Below, one piece after another: positions 1-6,138 of a stretch of DNA of 23,384 nt. Position 1 is the first letter of the stretch. Each line of letters begins with the position of its first letter. Source of the stretch: Rhodobiaceae bacterium UBA6963 (GTDB taxonomy: Bacteria; Pseudomonadota; Alphaproteobacteria; RS24); assembly GCA_002450335.1 (NCBI GenBank), contig DJZB01000022.1, forward strand, positions 90,084 to 113,467, in the 5' to 3' direction. The notes beneath the pieces were generated by a model. The model searched no databases. It saw only the letters and a list, made by a program, of their open reading frames with translations, and was not told the origin of the DNA. A program made the position numbers and the translations under genes.

Positions 1-32
1 CAGTCTCTTCCTCAGTCTCTTCGTCAGTCTCT
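1..32. repeat. 12-bp tandem repeat in the rplI tail
   Basis: Units begin at 1, 13 and 25: CAGTCTCTTCCT, CAGTCTCTTCGT, then CAGTCTCT before the pattern breaks. Twelve bases is four codons, so the array encodes an acidic Thr-(Asp/Glu)-Glu-Glu unit in the L9 tail without shifting frame. The array reaches the window edge, so its true length is unknown. Confidence 0.7.
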
Positions 33-637
33 GGAGCGTCTTCAACCTCTTGAGTGTCTTCGCTTTCTGTTTCTTCAGATAGGTCTGTTTCAGCACCTTC
101 CTCAAAAACTTCTTCGGCTTGAAGCATTATTTCTTCTTCTTCAATTTTTTCAATGGTGACGTCTTCACCTTTGCTTTGACGTTCAGCCTCTTCCTCGGTA
201 CGAGCGACATTAACCGTCACCGTGGAGGATACTTCTGGATGAAGTATGACATTAGTTTCATGTAGACCAAGAATTTTAATAGGAGCGTCTAGACCAATTT
301 GACCGCGCTCAAGGTTGAAACCTTTATCTGTGAGGGCTTCTGCGATATCACGTGGGCTAACTGATCCATAAAGCTGACCGGTTTCACCGGATTGTCTGAT
401 GATGATAACAGTCTCTCCGTCCAACTTGGCTTTCACGCTTTCGGCCTCTGATTTTTGCTCAAGGTTTCTGGCTTCAAGCTGAGCGCGTTCATTTTCAAAG
501 CGCTCCAAATTGGATTTATTCGCACGTAGGGCCTTACCCTGCGGCAACAGAAAGTTACGGGCATAACCGTCTTTGACAGTAACCACGTCGCCCATTTGTC
601 CCAGTTTTGCAATTCTTTCGAGCAGAACTACCTGCAT
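1..637 (-). CDS. rplI: 50S ribosomal protein L9 (3' end outside window)
   Basis: L9 is a large-subunit protein that binds 23S rRNA near the base of the L1 stalk and helps keep frame. The start MQVVLLERIAKLGQMGD and the following YARNFLLPQGKA segment are the hallmark L9 N-terminal domain (residues 1-50). A charged helix (about 45-75) leads to the C-terminal domain (about 76-147). The ATG at 637 has a strong AAGGAG site eight bases upstream. The frame stays open to the window edge, giving at least 212 residues where most L9 proteins have about 150. Residues 161-212 are a low-complexity acidic tail: 26 of 52 are Asp or Glu, with one Lys. At the DNA level, bases 1-32 are imperfect 12-bp tandem units beginning CAGTCTCT. 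It is the last visible gene of the rpsF-rpsR-DUF2232-rplI operon. The identity of the L9 core is certain; the tail's role is unknown. Confidence 0.97.
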   Translation of the reverse strand, partial: MQVVLLERIAKLGQMGDVVTVKDGYARNFLLPQGKALRANKSNLERFENERAQLEARNLEQKSEAESVKAKLDGETVIIIRQSGETGQLYGSVSPRDIAEALTDKGFNLERGQIGLDAPIKILGLHETNVILHPEVSSTVTVNVARTEEEAERQSKGEDVTIEKIEEEEIMLQAEEVFEEGAETDLSEETESEDTQEVEDAPETDEETEEET

Positions 638-684
638 TTTATTCTCCTTAGTCGTTAACTATGCCGTTAACGTTTCGTCAAACT

Positions 685-717
685 AAACGGCTGAATGGTT
701 AGAAGTTCAGGCCGTTT
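685..717 (-). promoter_or_regulatory. Hairpin between DUF2232 gene and rplI
   Basis: AAACGGCTGAA (685-695) pairs with TTCAGGCCGTTT (706-717) across a 10-base loop, giving 11 pairs with a single bulged G. It overlaps the stop codon of the upstream membrane-protein gene and lies about 50 bases before the rplI start on the transcribed (minus) strand. The T tract that follows is short and broken, so a strong terminator is unlikely. A processing or stability hairpin, or a weak attenuator that separates rplI expression from the membrane gene, would fit. This is read by eye; no folding energy was computed. Confidence 0.4.
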
Positions 718-1669
718 AAAATCTTGATCTAATACCTATGCGGGACTCAATAAGACCCGCAATGCTCACGAGAATAGCAACCCAAGGCACCAGAAAAACA
801 ATAAAATAAATAGCCGTTATGAAAACCGAACGACCATTCCATGTGCGGGAGATAGCATGAATTACCGCGAGACCCAATAGAAAATATGCGGTTAAACACA
901 AACAAACCAGAACAAGGAAAAACACTGAAACCCAACCTGAGGATAGAAATATAAGCAGAATAAGACCTGCTAAAACAAATTCTAATATACCCGGCAGTTC
1001 CATGACCGTATAATCGGGGGTCGGCCGAATATTAACCTTGAAAAACTTGGCAATTGTCTGTGCAGTTTGCAAACTTCCAAGAATAATTAACATCCATGTC
1101 AGTGGTGATAAAACAAGTATTGTCTCAGCAAGAATTTTGACAAGATTATCTGTTAATTCAATTTGATAAAGTGTTTCTATATCACGGATAAAATTCTCGT
1201 TACCGAGTATCAATGTTTGGAGGACGGCGGGTAATCCGCCGGTATTATTTGCAGATAAGCCAAAAGCCAAAAATGAAAAAATAGCGCAAAAGGCAACGGA
1301 CCAAATAATCAGACGTTCAGGTGGATAATAGATGCGTTCATCAACTGAATTATCAGGATTGGTTGAAGATGCGTTTTCATTATTTGGTTGAGCGGTGCGT
1401 GATAATAAAGCCAGTCGAACAAATAAGACTGCCGGTAGGCCAATGGTGATTGCCATGCCAAGAGCTAAACCAATATTCAACCACAAGCCGAGTAAGATGA
1501 TTGATATGACTGTGCTGGCAATGGCTGAGTATAAGCCCCAAGCGAGCCCGACAAAAATGCTGGGAATCATCGCAAAGGGAGATAACAAAACACTAACCGT
1601 CAAAAGAGCTGTTACCAGCCCTGCGATTACGTTCCGTAATAGAAAGTCATATGGCATAGGTGCCCCCAT
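716..1669 (-). CDS. DUF2232 family multi-pass membrane protein
   Basis: This is an uncharacterised integral membrane protein. Alphaproteobacteria commonly carry a DUF2232 gene between rpsR and rplI, and that position together with the hydrophobic profile is the basis for the call. I see about eight membrane segments: three in the first 90 residues, a polar loop (about 92-117) rich in Asn, Ser and Asp, then further helices at about 120-140, 180-200, 230-262 and 270-307. No catalytic motif is visible. Two starts are possible: ATG at 1669, 11 bases after the rpsR stop with no clear ribosome site, or the in-frame ATG at 1657 preceded by a GGGGG run about seven bases upstream. I give the longer form. 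Close spacing puts it in the ribosomal operon, so it is probably co-transcribed with S6, S18 and L9. Function is unknown; DUF2232 families resemble ECF-transporter S-component-like membrane proteins only in general topology, and I do not assign a substrate. Confidence 0.85.
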   Translation of the reverse strand: MGAPMPYDFLLRNVIAGLVTALLTVSVLLSPFAMIPSIFVGLAWGLYSAIASTVISIILLGLWLNIGLALGMAITIGLPAVLFVRLALLSRTAQPNNENASSTNPDNSVDERIYYPPERLIIWSVAFCAIFSFLAFGLSANNTGGLPAVLQTLILGNENFIRDIETLYQIELTDNLVKILAETILVLSPLTWMLIILGSLQTAQTIAKFFKVNIRPTPDYTVMELPGILEFVLAGLILLIFLSSGWVSVFFLVLVCLCLTAYFLLGLAVIHAISRTWNGRSVFITAIYFIVFLVPWVAILVSIAGLIESRIGIRSRF

Positions 1670-1680
1670 CAGGGCTTGAA

Positions 1681-1914
1681 CTACTCGACCGTGTACGGCA
1701 TCAGCGCCAGAAAACGTGAGCGTTTAATGGCTTTAGCTAACTCTCTTTGTTTTTTGGCAGAGACGGCGCTTATCCGGCGGGGTACAATTTTACCGCGTTC
1801 AGATACATATTTCTGTAGTAAACGCACGTCTTTATAATCAATTTTAGGAGCGTTCTCGCCGGAAAAAGGACAATTTTTCTTGCGGCGATTAAAAGGCTTA
1901 CGACCAAAACTCAT
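1681..1914 (-). CDS. rpsR: 30S ribosomal protein S18
   Basis: S18 forms a heterodimer with S6 on the platform of the small subunit and binds helices 22-23 of 16S rRNA. The 77-residue product has the family signature: the basic start FNRRKKNCPF, then IDYKDVRLLQKYVSERGKI and VPRRISAVSAKKQRELAKAI, which are near-invariant in S18, and a typical length. The ATG at 1914 has an AAGGAG ribosome site about eight bases upstream, just after the rpsF stop. Its place directly downstream of rpsF matches its obligate partnership with S6. Confidence 0.98.
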   Translation of the reverse strand: MSFGRKPFNRRKKNCPFSGENAPKIDYKDVRLLQKYVSERGKIVPRRISAVSAKKQRELAKAIKRSRFLALMPYTVE

Positions 1915-1925
1915 GAGCTTTCTCC

Positions 1926-2330
1926 TTAATTTGAACTTGTATTTGTTGAAGCATTGGAGGACGAACCTTCATTATCATTGTAGTCGCGTCTTTTTCTTTC
2001 GTCTTTATTTTTGCTACTTAAAGGAGCCGAAGGTTCAGCATCATGCTCTTCAACCCGAATGGTCATGAAACGCAAAATATCATCATTCAAACTCATCTGA
2101 CGTTCCATTTCTGAAATCGCAGTATGATCAGCCGTAATATTAAGCAGGGAATAGTGACCTTTACGGTTTTTTCTCACACGATAAGCGAGGCTTCTGAGGC
2201 CCCAATATTCGGTTTTTTCGACGCTACCACCCTGTTCGGCGAGAATAGTTGTCAGGTTTACTGTCAGACTCTCAACCTGCTGTTGAGAAATATCCTGACG
2301 GCAAATAAACACAAGTTCGTAAAGGGACAT
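1926..2330 (-). CDS. rpsF: 30S ribosomal protein S6
   Basis: S6 binds S18 and 16S rRNA on the small-subunit platform. Family features are the start MSLYELVFICRQDIS, the strand around WGLRSLAYRVRKNRKGHY (43-60), and LNDDILRFMTIRVEE (81-95). Residues 1-97 are the conserved fold. The C-terminal 37 residues form a disordered-looking tail, first charged (KNKDERKRRDYND), then Ser/Asn/Thr-rich. The tail does not end in the glutamates that the ligase RimK extends in E. coli. The start at 2330 has a GGAAAGG element upstream. It is the first gene of the minus-strand operon, with a leader that may carry an S6:S18-binding hairpin. Confidence 0.98.
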   Translation of the reverse strand: MSLYELVFICRQDISQQQVESLTVNLTTILAEQGGSVEKTEYWGLRSLAYRVRKNRKGHYSLLNITADHTAISEMERQMSLNDDILRFMTIRVEEHDAEPSAPLSSKNKDERKRRDYNDNEGSSSNASTNTSSN

Positions 2331-2413
2331 ATGCCTTTCCTTTCATTTTTCTTACCGAATAATATCGATAAGAAGACCAATGTGAACTCGGCGCTGAGCC
2401 TCCAGCAAGCCCC

Positions 2414-2446
2414 AATCCGGTCTGTAGGAAAGGCTTACAGGGAACG
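2414..2446 (-). ncRNA. Candidate S6:S18-binding leader hairpin upstream of rpsF
   Basis: Read on the minus strand, CTGTA (2440-2436) pairs with TACAG (2426-2422) around a nine-base loop. Below it, TCC (2443-2441) pairs with GGA (2418-2416), leaving an unpaired ACC on the 3' side, so the sequence around the bulge reads ACCG. A hairpin with a CCG box in an asymmetric 3' internal loop is the published form of the S6:S18-binding motif in rpsF leaders, which mimics its 16S rRNA site. The match is short and judged by eye, and it lies some 85 bases before the start codon, so it is only a candidate for autogenous control. Confidence 0.35.
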
Positions 2447-2556
2447 CGAGAGCGAAGACACGGGAACACGGATATAAACCTGTCACAATAACCTTAAACA
2501 TAAGAAGATTTATCGTGATATTCCGTTCAGCCTTCAGCCGAGCAAATTCAAGCTGG

Positions 2557-2585
2557 GTAGTACACGTTAAAGGGCTATGTATCAA
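2557..2585 (-). promoter_or_regulatory. Possible promoter for the rpsF operon
   Basis: On the minus strand TTGATA (2585-2580) is followed after 17 bases by TACTAC (2562-2557). The -35 box is good and the -10 box weak (3 of 6). It would give a leader of about 220 bases containing the candidate S6:S18 hairpin. Other weak pairs exist nearby. Confidence 0.25.
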
Positions 2586-2605
2586 GGGTTTTTTAATTGA
2601 CAATT

Positions 2606-2611
2606 TATAAT
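2606..2611 (+). promoter_or_regulatory. Possible -10 box for fabD
   Basis: A perfect TATAAT lies 56 bases before the fabD ATG. No good -35 box sits 16-18 bases upstream. A TTGACA at 2597-2602 is too close to serve it and has only poor -10 partners downstream, so the promoter assignment is tentative. Confidence 0.25.
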
Positions 2612-2666
2612 ACTTGGCAATCTACGCCGCGATATGTATGTAATGGGCTTAAGACGAGGAGGGATT

Positions 2667-3611
2667 ATGAGCCGAGCTATTATTTTTCCCGGTCAAGGGA
2701 GTCAGTCAGTAGGTATGGGGCGTGGTCTAGCTACGCAATATCCTGAAGCCAGAGAAGTATTTGAGGCCGTAGATGATGCATTGGGCGAAAAGTTGTCTGC
2801 TGTTATTTGGAACGGCCCTGATGAAGAACTTACCTTAACAGAAAATGCGCAACCTGCTTTGATGGCGGTTTCGCTTGCAACTTTTCGGGTTCTTGAAAGC
2901 CAAGGATTTAGCCTTTCCGATCATGCGGATTATGTTGCTGGTCACAGCCTAGGGGAATACTCTGCCTTAGCGGCATCGGGTGCGTTATCTCTTGAGGATA
3001 CAGCTAAATTGCTTCGGATACGCGGCAAAGCCATGCAACAAGCCGTGCCTGTTGGTGTCGGTGCGATGGCAGCCCTTTTAGGACCGGATTTCAATACTGT
3101 TGTGGACATCGCTGCCAAGGCCAGCACTGATGATGAAATTTGCAGCGCTGCCAATGATAATGCCCCTGGGCAGGTTGTAATTTCCGGATCTGCAGCAGCT
3201 GTTGCCCGTGCAATTGATTTGGCAAAAGAGGCCGGTGCAAAGAGAGCTGTTGAGTTACCTGTCAGCGCGCCGTTCCATTGTTCGCTTATGTCACCTGCTG
3301 CTGATGCTATGCGCGATGCTCTTGCAGATATTGAGATTGCAGTACCCCAAGTTCCAATTGTCACTAATGTAACGGCTGCATCCTGTATTGATCCTGAAGA
3401 AATTCGTTCGCGGCTTGTCGAGCAGGTTACCGGAAGTGTCAGATGGCGTGAGTCAGTCGAATGGCTTTGTCAAAAAAATGTGACTGAACTGGTGGAAGTC
3501 GGAAGTGGCAAGGTTCTCACCGGTTTAGCGCGGCGCATTAATCGGGACTTGGCAGCCTCTGCGATTAATGAGGTTGAGGATGTTGAAGCTTTCATGGGAA
3601 GCCTTGATTAA
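2667..3611 (+). CDS. fabD: Malonyl CoA-acyl carrier protein transacylase
   Basis: FabD moves the malonyl group from CoA to ACP, supplying extender units for type II fatty-acid synthesis in the cytoplasm. Visible motifs: FPGQGSQ (7-13) forming the oxyanion region, the nucleophile elbow GHSLGE (92-97) with Ser94, the carboxylate-binding Arg119 in RIRGKAM, and the catalytic His204 in APFHC. The 314-residue length is typical. I chose the ATG at 2667 because GAGGAGGG sits three bases upstream and the protein then begins MSRAIIFPGQG as in the family. An in-frame ATG at 2634 would add 11 residues without homologous appearance or a ribosome site. It leads fabD-fabG-acpP-fabF-mltG-gmk. Confidence 0.98.
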   Translation: MSRAIIFPGQGSQSVGMGRGLATQYPEAREVFEAVDDALGEKLSAVIWNGPDEELTLTENAQPALMAVSLATFRVLESQGFSLSDHADYVAGHSLGEYSALAASGALSLEDTAKLLRIRGKAMQQAVPVGVGAMAALLGPDFNTVVDIAAKASTDDEICSAANDNAPGQVVISGSAAAVARAIDLAKEAGAKRAVELPVSAPFHCSLMSPAADAMRDALADIEIAVPQVPIVTNVTAASCIDPEEIRSRLVEQVTGSVRWRESVEWLCQKNVTELVEVGSGKVLTGLARRINRDLAASAINEVEDVEAFMGSLD

Positions 3612-3651
3612 AGCATCACCTAAGCCACATTATATAAGAGAGAGAAAAACA

Positions 3652-4389
3652 ATGTTTGATTTAAGCGGAAAAACTGCACTGATTACTGGTGCGTCTGGCG
3701 GAATTGGTCAAGATATTGCCGCACGGCTTCATGAGGCTGGTGCAAAAGTCGGTCTTGCCGGTACCCGTGAAGCAGTATTAAAAGAACTGGCCGACAAACT
3801 TGGCGAGGGTGCAATGCCTTTGGTGGCTGACCTGTCATCCTCGGAAGGCATTGAAAGCTTGATTAAAGGCGCTGAAGAGGCGCTTGGTGGTATTGATATT
3901 CTTGTCAATAATGCAGGTATTACCCGAGATAACTTGGCGTTACGGATGAAAGAGGAAGATTGGACCGATGTGCTGGATGTTAATCTAAAAGCCGGTTTCC
4001 TTCTTTCAAAAGCCTGTTTGCGCGGGATGATGAAACAACGTCATGGGCGCATAATTGGTATCACTTCAGTAGTTGGAACTACCGGCAATGCAGGACAGGC
4101 AAACTATGCTGCTGCTAAGGCCGGCATGGTTGGGATGAGTAAAGCTCTTGCGCAAGAAGTTGCTTCACGCGGCGTGACTGTTAATTGTGTGGCTCCCGGC
4201 TTTATTGCAACGCCAATGACTGATGTTTTGTCTGATGAACAAAAAGCGACACTGACAGCGTCTATCCCGGCTGGTAGACTGGGTAGTGGCAATGATATTG
4301 CAGCAGCTGTTCTTTATCTTGCTTCGGATGAGGCTGAGTATGTGACTGGCCAAACGCTTCATGTGAATGGTGGCATGGCAATGATATAG
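3652..4389 (+). CDS. fabG: 3-oxoacyl-[acyl-carrier-protein] reductase
   Basis: FabG performs the NADPH-dependent first reduction of fatty-acid elongation, converting 3-ketoacyl-ACP to 3-hydroxyacyl-ACP. It is a classical short-chain dehydrogenase: cofactor motif TGASGGIG (12-19), NNAG (86-89), and the catalytic set Asn111, Ser139, Tyr152 and Lys156 (NYAAAKAG). The GFIATPM loop and the C-terminal VTGQTLHVNGGMAM complete the FabG signature. The length of 245 residues is standard. The frame extends 28 codons upstream into the end of fabD, but the ATG at 3652, preceded by AAGAGAGAGA, matches the family start MFDLSGKTALITG. The gap to fabD is 40 bases. Confidence 0.98.
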   Translation: MFDLSGKTALITGASGGIGQDIAARLHEAGAKVGLAGTREAVLKELADKLGEGAMPLVADLSSSEGIESLIKGAEEALGGIDILVNNAGITRDNLALRMKEEDWTDVLDVNLKAGFLLSKACLRGMMKQRHGRIIGITSVVGTTGNAGQANYAAAKAGMVGMSKALAQEVASRGVTVNCVAPGFIATPMTDVLSDEQKATLTASIPAGRLGSGNDIAAAVLYLASDEAEYVTGQTLHVNGGMAMI

Positions 4390-4458
4390 TGGTAAAAATT
4401 TAGGGGCTTGTAGATAAAAATTTCTATATATTACCATTGTTTCCCGGATATGCCTTGC

Positions 4459-4487
4459 TTTACACTTTGTAAAAAGGGTGTTATTCA
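4459..4487 (+). promoter_or_regulatory. Candidate acpP promoter with dyad over the -35 box
   Basis: TTTACA (4459-4464) is followed after 17 bases by TATTCA (4482-4487), which is preceded by TG one base away, giving an extended -10. The -35 box is also the left half of the dyad TTTACA-CTT-TGTAAA (4459-4473), a possible operator for a dimeric regulator or a fortuitous hairpin. A start near 4494 would give a leader of about 100 bases. A separate promoter for acpP fits its usual very high expression. Confidence 0.35.
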
Positions 4488-4509
4488 GCCGGATTAATTT
4501 TTGAAGGGT

Positions 4510-4549
4510 GATTCATTCCTTTTTTAGGTTTTACAAAATTGAATGAATC
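4510..4549 (+). repeat. Inverted repeat in the acpP leader with two GANTC sites
   Basis: GATTCATTC (4510-4518) and GAATGAATC (4541-4549) are exact 9-bp inverted copies separated by 22 bases rich in T and A. Each outer end is a GANTC sequence (GATTC and GAATC), the recognition site of the alphaproteobacterial CcrM methylase. It could form an RNA stem in the leader or be a two-site DNA element. Confidence 0.55.
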
Positions 4550-4596
4550 CTGTTATTGAATTACAAATTTTATCCATCAAATTAAGGAATTTTGAG

Positions 4597-4830
4597 ATGA
4601 GCGATGTTGCCGAACAAGTTAAAAAGATAGTTGTTGAGCATTTGGGTGTGGATGCAAGTAAAGTTGTAGAAAATGCAAGCTTTATTGATGATTTGGGTGC
4701 TGACAGTTTGGATACGGTTGAGCTTGTCATGGCATTTGAAGAAGAATTTAGCATTGAAATTCCTGATGATGCCGCTGAAACAATCTTGACAGTTGCAGAT
4801 GCCGTTAAATTTATTTCAGAGGCTTCATAA
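4597..4830 (+). CDS. acpP: Acyl carrier protein
   Basis: ACP carries growing acyl chains on a 4'-phosphopantetheine arm for fatty-acid synthesis and for lipid A and phospholipid acyltransferases. The 77-residue, strongly acidic product has the attachment motif DSLDTVELVM with Ser37, and the recognition helix II following it, ending at EEEFSIEIPDD. The ATG at 4597 has AAGGA eight bases upstream; the frame extends 18 codons further but without family-like sequence. The preceding gap (4390-4596) is long for this operon and carries promoter-like sequence, a dyad and an inverted repeat, suggesting independent transcription. Confidence 0.98.
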   Translation: MSDVAEQVKKIVVEHLGVDASKVVENASFIDDLGADSLDTVELVMAFEEEFSIEIPDDAAETILTVADAVKFISEAS

Positions 4831-4865
4831 GTCTCTTGCTGAATAAGTTACTAACAATTTTGCCT

Positions 4866-4880
4866 CCTGTCTTTAACAGG
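4866..4880 (+). promoter_or_regulatory. Hairpin at the acpP-fabF junction covering the weak ribosome site
   Basis: CCTGT (4866-4870) and ACAGG (4876-4880) form a five-pair stem with a CTTTA loop. The AGG at its 3' end is the only ribosome-site-like sequence near the fabF GTG at 4882 and sits one base before it. Such a structure would keep fabF translation low relative to acpP. The stem is short and this is an inference. Confidence 0.35.
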
Positions 4881-4881
4881 C

Positions 4882-6138
4882 GTGAGATATAATTTGCGAA
4901 GAGTAGTCATAACTGGCCTTGGGACTGTCAATCCTCTTGGTGCATCTTTTGATGAGAGCTGGCAAAATATTCTTGACGGCCAATCCGGGGCTGGTCGCAT
5001 TGAGGCTTTTGACGTCTCAGATTTGCCTTGTCAGGTAGCTTGCCATGTTCCGGACAGTTTCAATGCTGACGACTGGCTTGAGCCCAAAGATCAAAAAAGA
5101 AGTGACACCTTTATTATCTATGGCATTGCCGCTGCGGCAATGGCGCTAAAAGACTCCGGCTTTGTCGCCGAGACGGATGAACAGCAATACAGGAGTGGTG
5201 TTTACATTGGCTCAGGCATAGGTGGGCTTGCCAGTATTGAAGAAACAGCATTACTTCTAAATGAAAAAGGCCCACGACGTATCAGCCCTTTCTTTATTCC
5301 CGGATCCATTTCTAATCTGGCAAGTGGTCAAGTTTCAATAAGAAATAATTTGAAGGGCCCTAACAGTACTGTTTCTACAGCCTGTTCAACCGGCGCCCAT
5401 GCAATAGGTGATGCATTTCAGCTTATTAAGTTGGATCAAGCTGATGTGATGGTGGCAGGAGGTGCCGAGGCATCTATTTGTCGTCTGGGTATTGCTGGCT
5501 TTGCAGCTTGTCGCGCGCTTTCAACGAATTTTAATGACACACCTGAAAAAGCGTCACGTCCTTATGATAAAGACCGAGATGGTTTTGTCATGGGAGAGGG
5601 TGCGGGCATTGTTGTTATGGAAGAATATGAACACGCTAAAAAACGCGGTGCCAAGATTTACGCTGAAGTCATTGGTTATGGCATGTCAGGTGATGCCTAT
5701 CACATTACATCTCCAGCAGAAGACGGTGATGGTGGCTTCCGTTCTATGCAAGCTGCCTTGAAAATGTCCGGCTTGAGTGTAGACGATATTGATTATGTTA
5801 ACGCGCATGGCACTTCAACACCCATGGGCGATGAGATTGAGCTACGCGCCATTGAAAAACTTTTTGGGAATTCCTCCGATAAGCTGACAATGTCCTCAAC
5901 CAAATCTTCCATAGGTCATTTGCTGGGTGCTGCTGGATCTGTTGAAGCAATATTTTCTATACTGGCAATGCAGGATAATATTGCGCCACCAACGATTAAT
6001 CTTGAGTCGCCATCTGTTGAAACCAAGATTGACCTTGTGCCTAATCAGCCAAAAGAAAAAAATATCGACGCAGTGCTATCTAATTCTTTCGGTTTTGGTG
6101 GCACAAACGCCTCCCTGATATTTAAAAGCTGCCCCTAA
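4882..6138 (+). CDS. fabF: 3-oxoacyl-[acyl-carrier-protein] synthase II
   Basis: FabF condenses malonyl-ACP with acyl-ACP in elongation and governs the C16 to C18 step. It has the thiolase fold with the Cys-His-His triad: Cys168 in STACSTGAHAIG, His309 in NAHGTSTPMGD, His346 in IGHLLGAAGS, plus Lys341. The C-terminal SNSFGFGGTNASL gate loop is present. No ATG exists at the right place: the frame opens with GTG at 4882, and a TTG at 4894 would give the more family-like MRRVVITGLG. Neither has a good ribosome site; I list the GTG. The gap to acpP is 51 bases, and the stop codon directly abuts the mltG ATG. Confidence 0.97.
   Translation: MRYNLRRVVITGLGTVNPLGASFDESWQNILDGQSGAGRIEAFDVSDLPCQVACHVPDSFNADDWLEPKDQKRSDTFIIYGIAAAAMALKDSGFVAETDEQQYRSGVYIGSGIGGLASIEETALLLNEKGPRRISPFFIPGSISNLASGQVSIRNNLKGPNSTVSTACSTGAHAIGDAFQLIKLDQADVMVAGGAEASICRLGIAGFAACRALSTNFNDTPEKASRPYDKDRDGFVMGEGAGIVVMEEYEHAKKRGAKIYAEVIGYGMSGDAYHITSPAEDGDGGFRSMQAALKMSGLSVDDIDYVNAHGTSTPMGDEIELRAIEKLFGNSSDKLTMSSTKSSIGHLLGAAGSVEAIFSILAMQDNIAPPTINLESPSVETKIDLVPNQPKEKNIDAVLSNSFGFGGTNASLIFKSCP

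Larger units (their letters stand above)
2331..2666. promoter_or_regulatory. Divergent rpsF / fabD intergenic region
   Basis: This 336-base stretch lies between the divergent starts of rpsF and fabD. I find no convincing gene in it: the open frames crossing it lack ribosome sites and have no recognisable protein features. It should hold both promoters. The half nearer rpsF contains the hairpin listed separately; the half nearer fabD is A+T-rich with promoter-like hexamers on both strands. Confidence 0.7.

Noticed and set aside
654..671. Two GTTAAC palindromes six bases apart before rplI
   Set aside because: Short and low in information; could pair as a 6-bp stem, but the hairpin just upstream is much stronger.
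1395..1679. 94-residue open frame on the plus strand
   Set aside because: It lies wholly opposite the DUF2232 gene, with no ribosome site or recognisable features; it is an antisense shadow.
2352..2603. 83-residue open frame on the minus strand upstream of rpsF
   Set aside because: It fills the divergent control region, has no ribosome site and no protein-like composition, and crosses the candidate leader hairpin.
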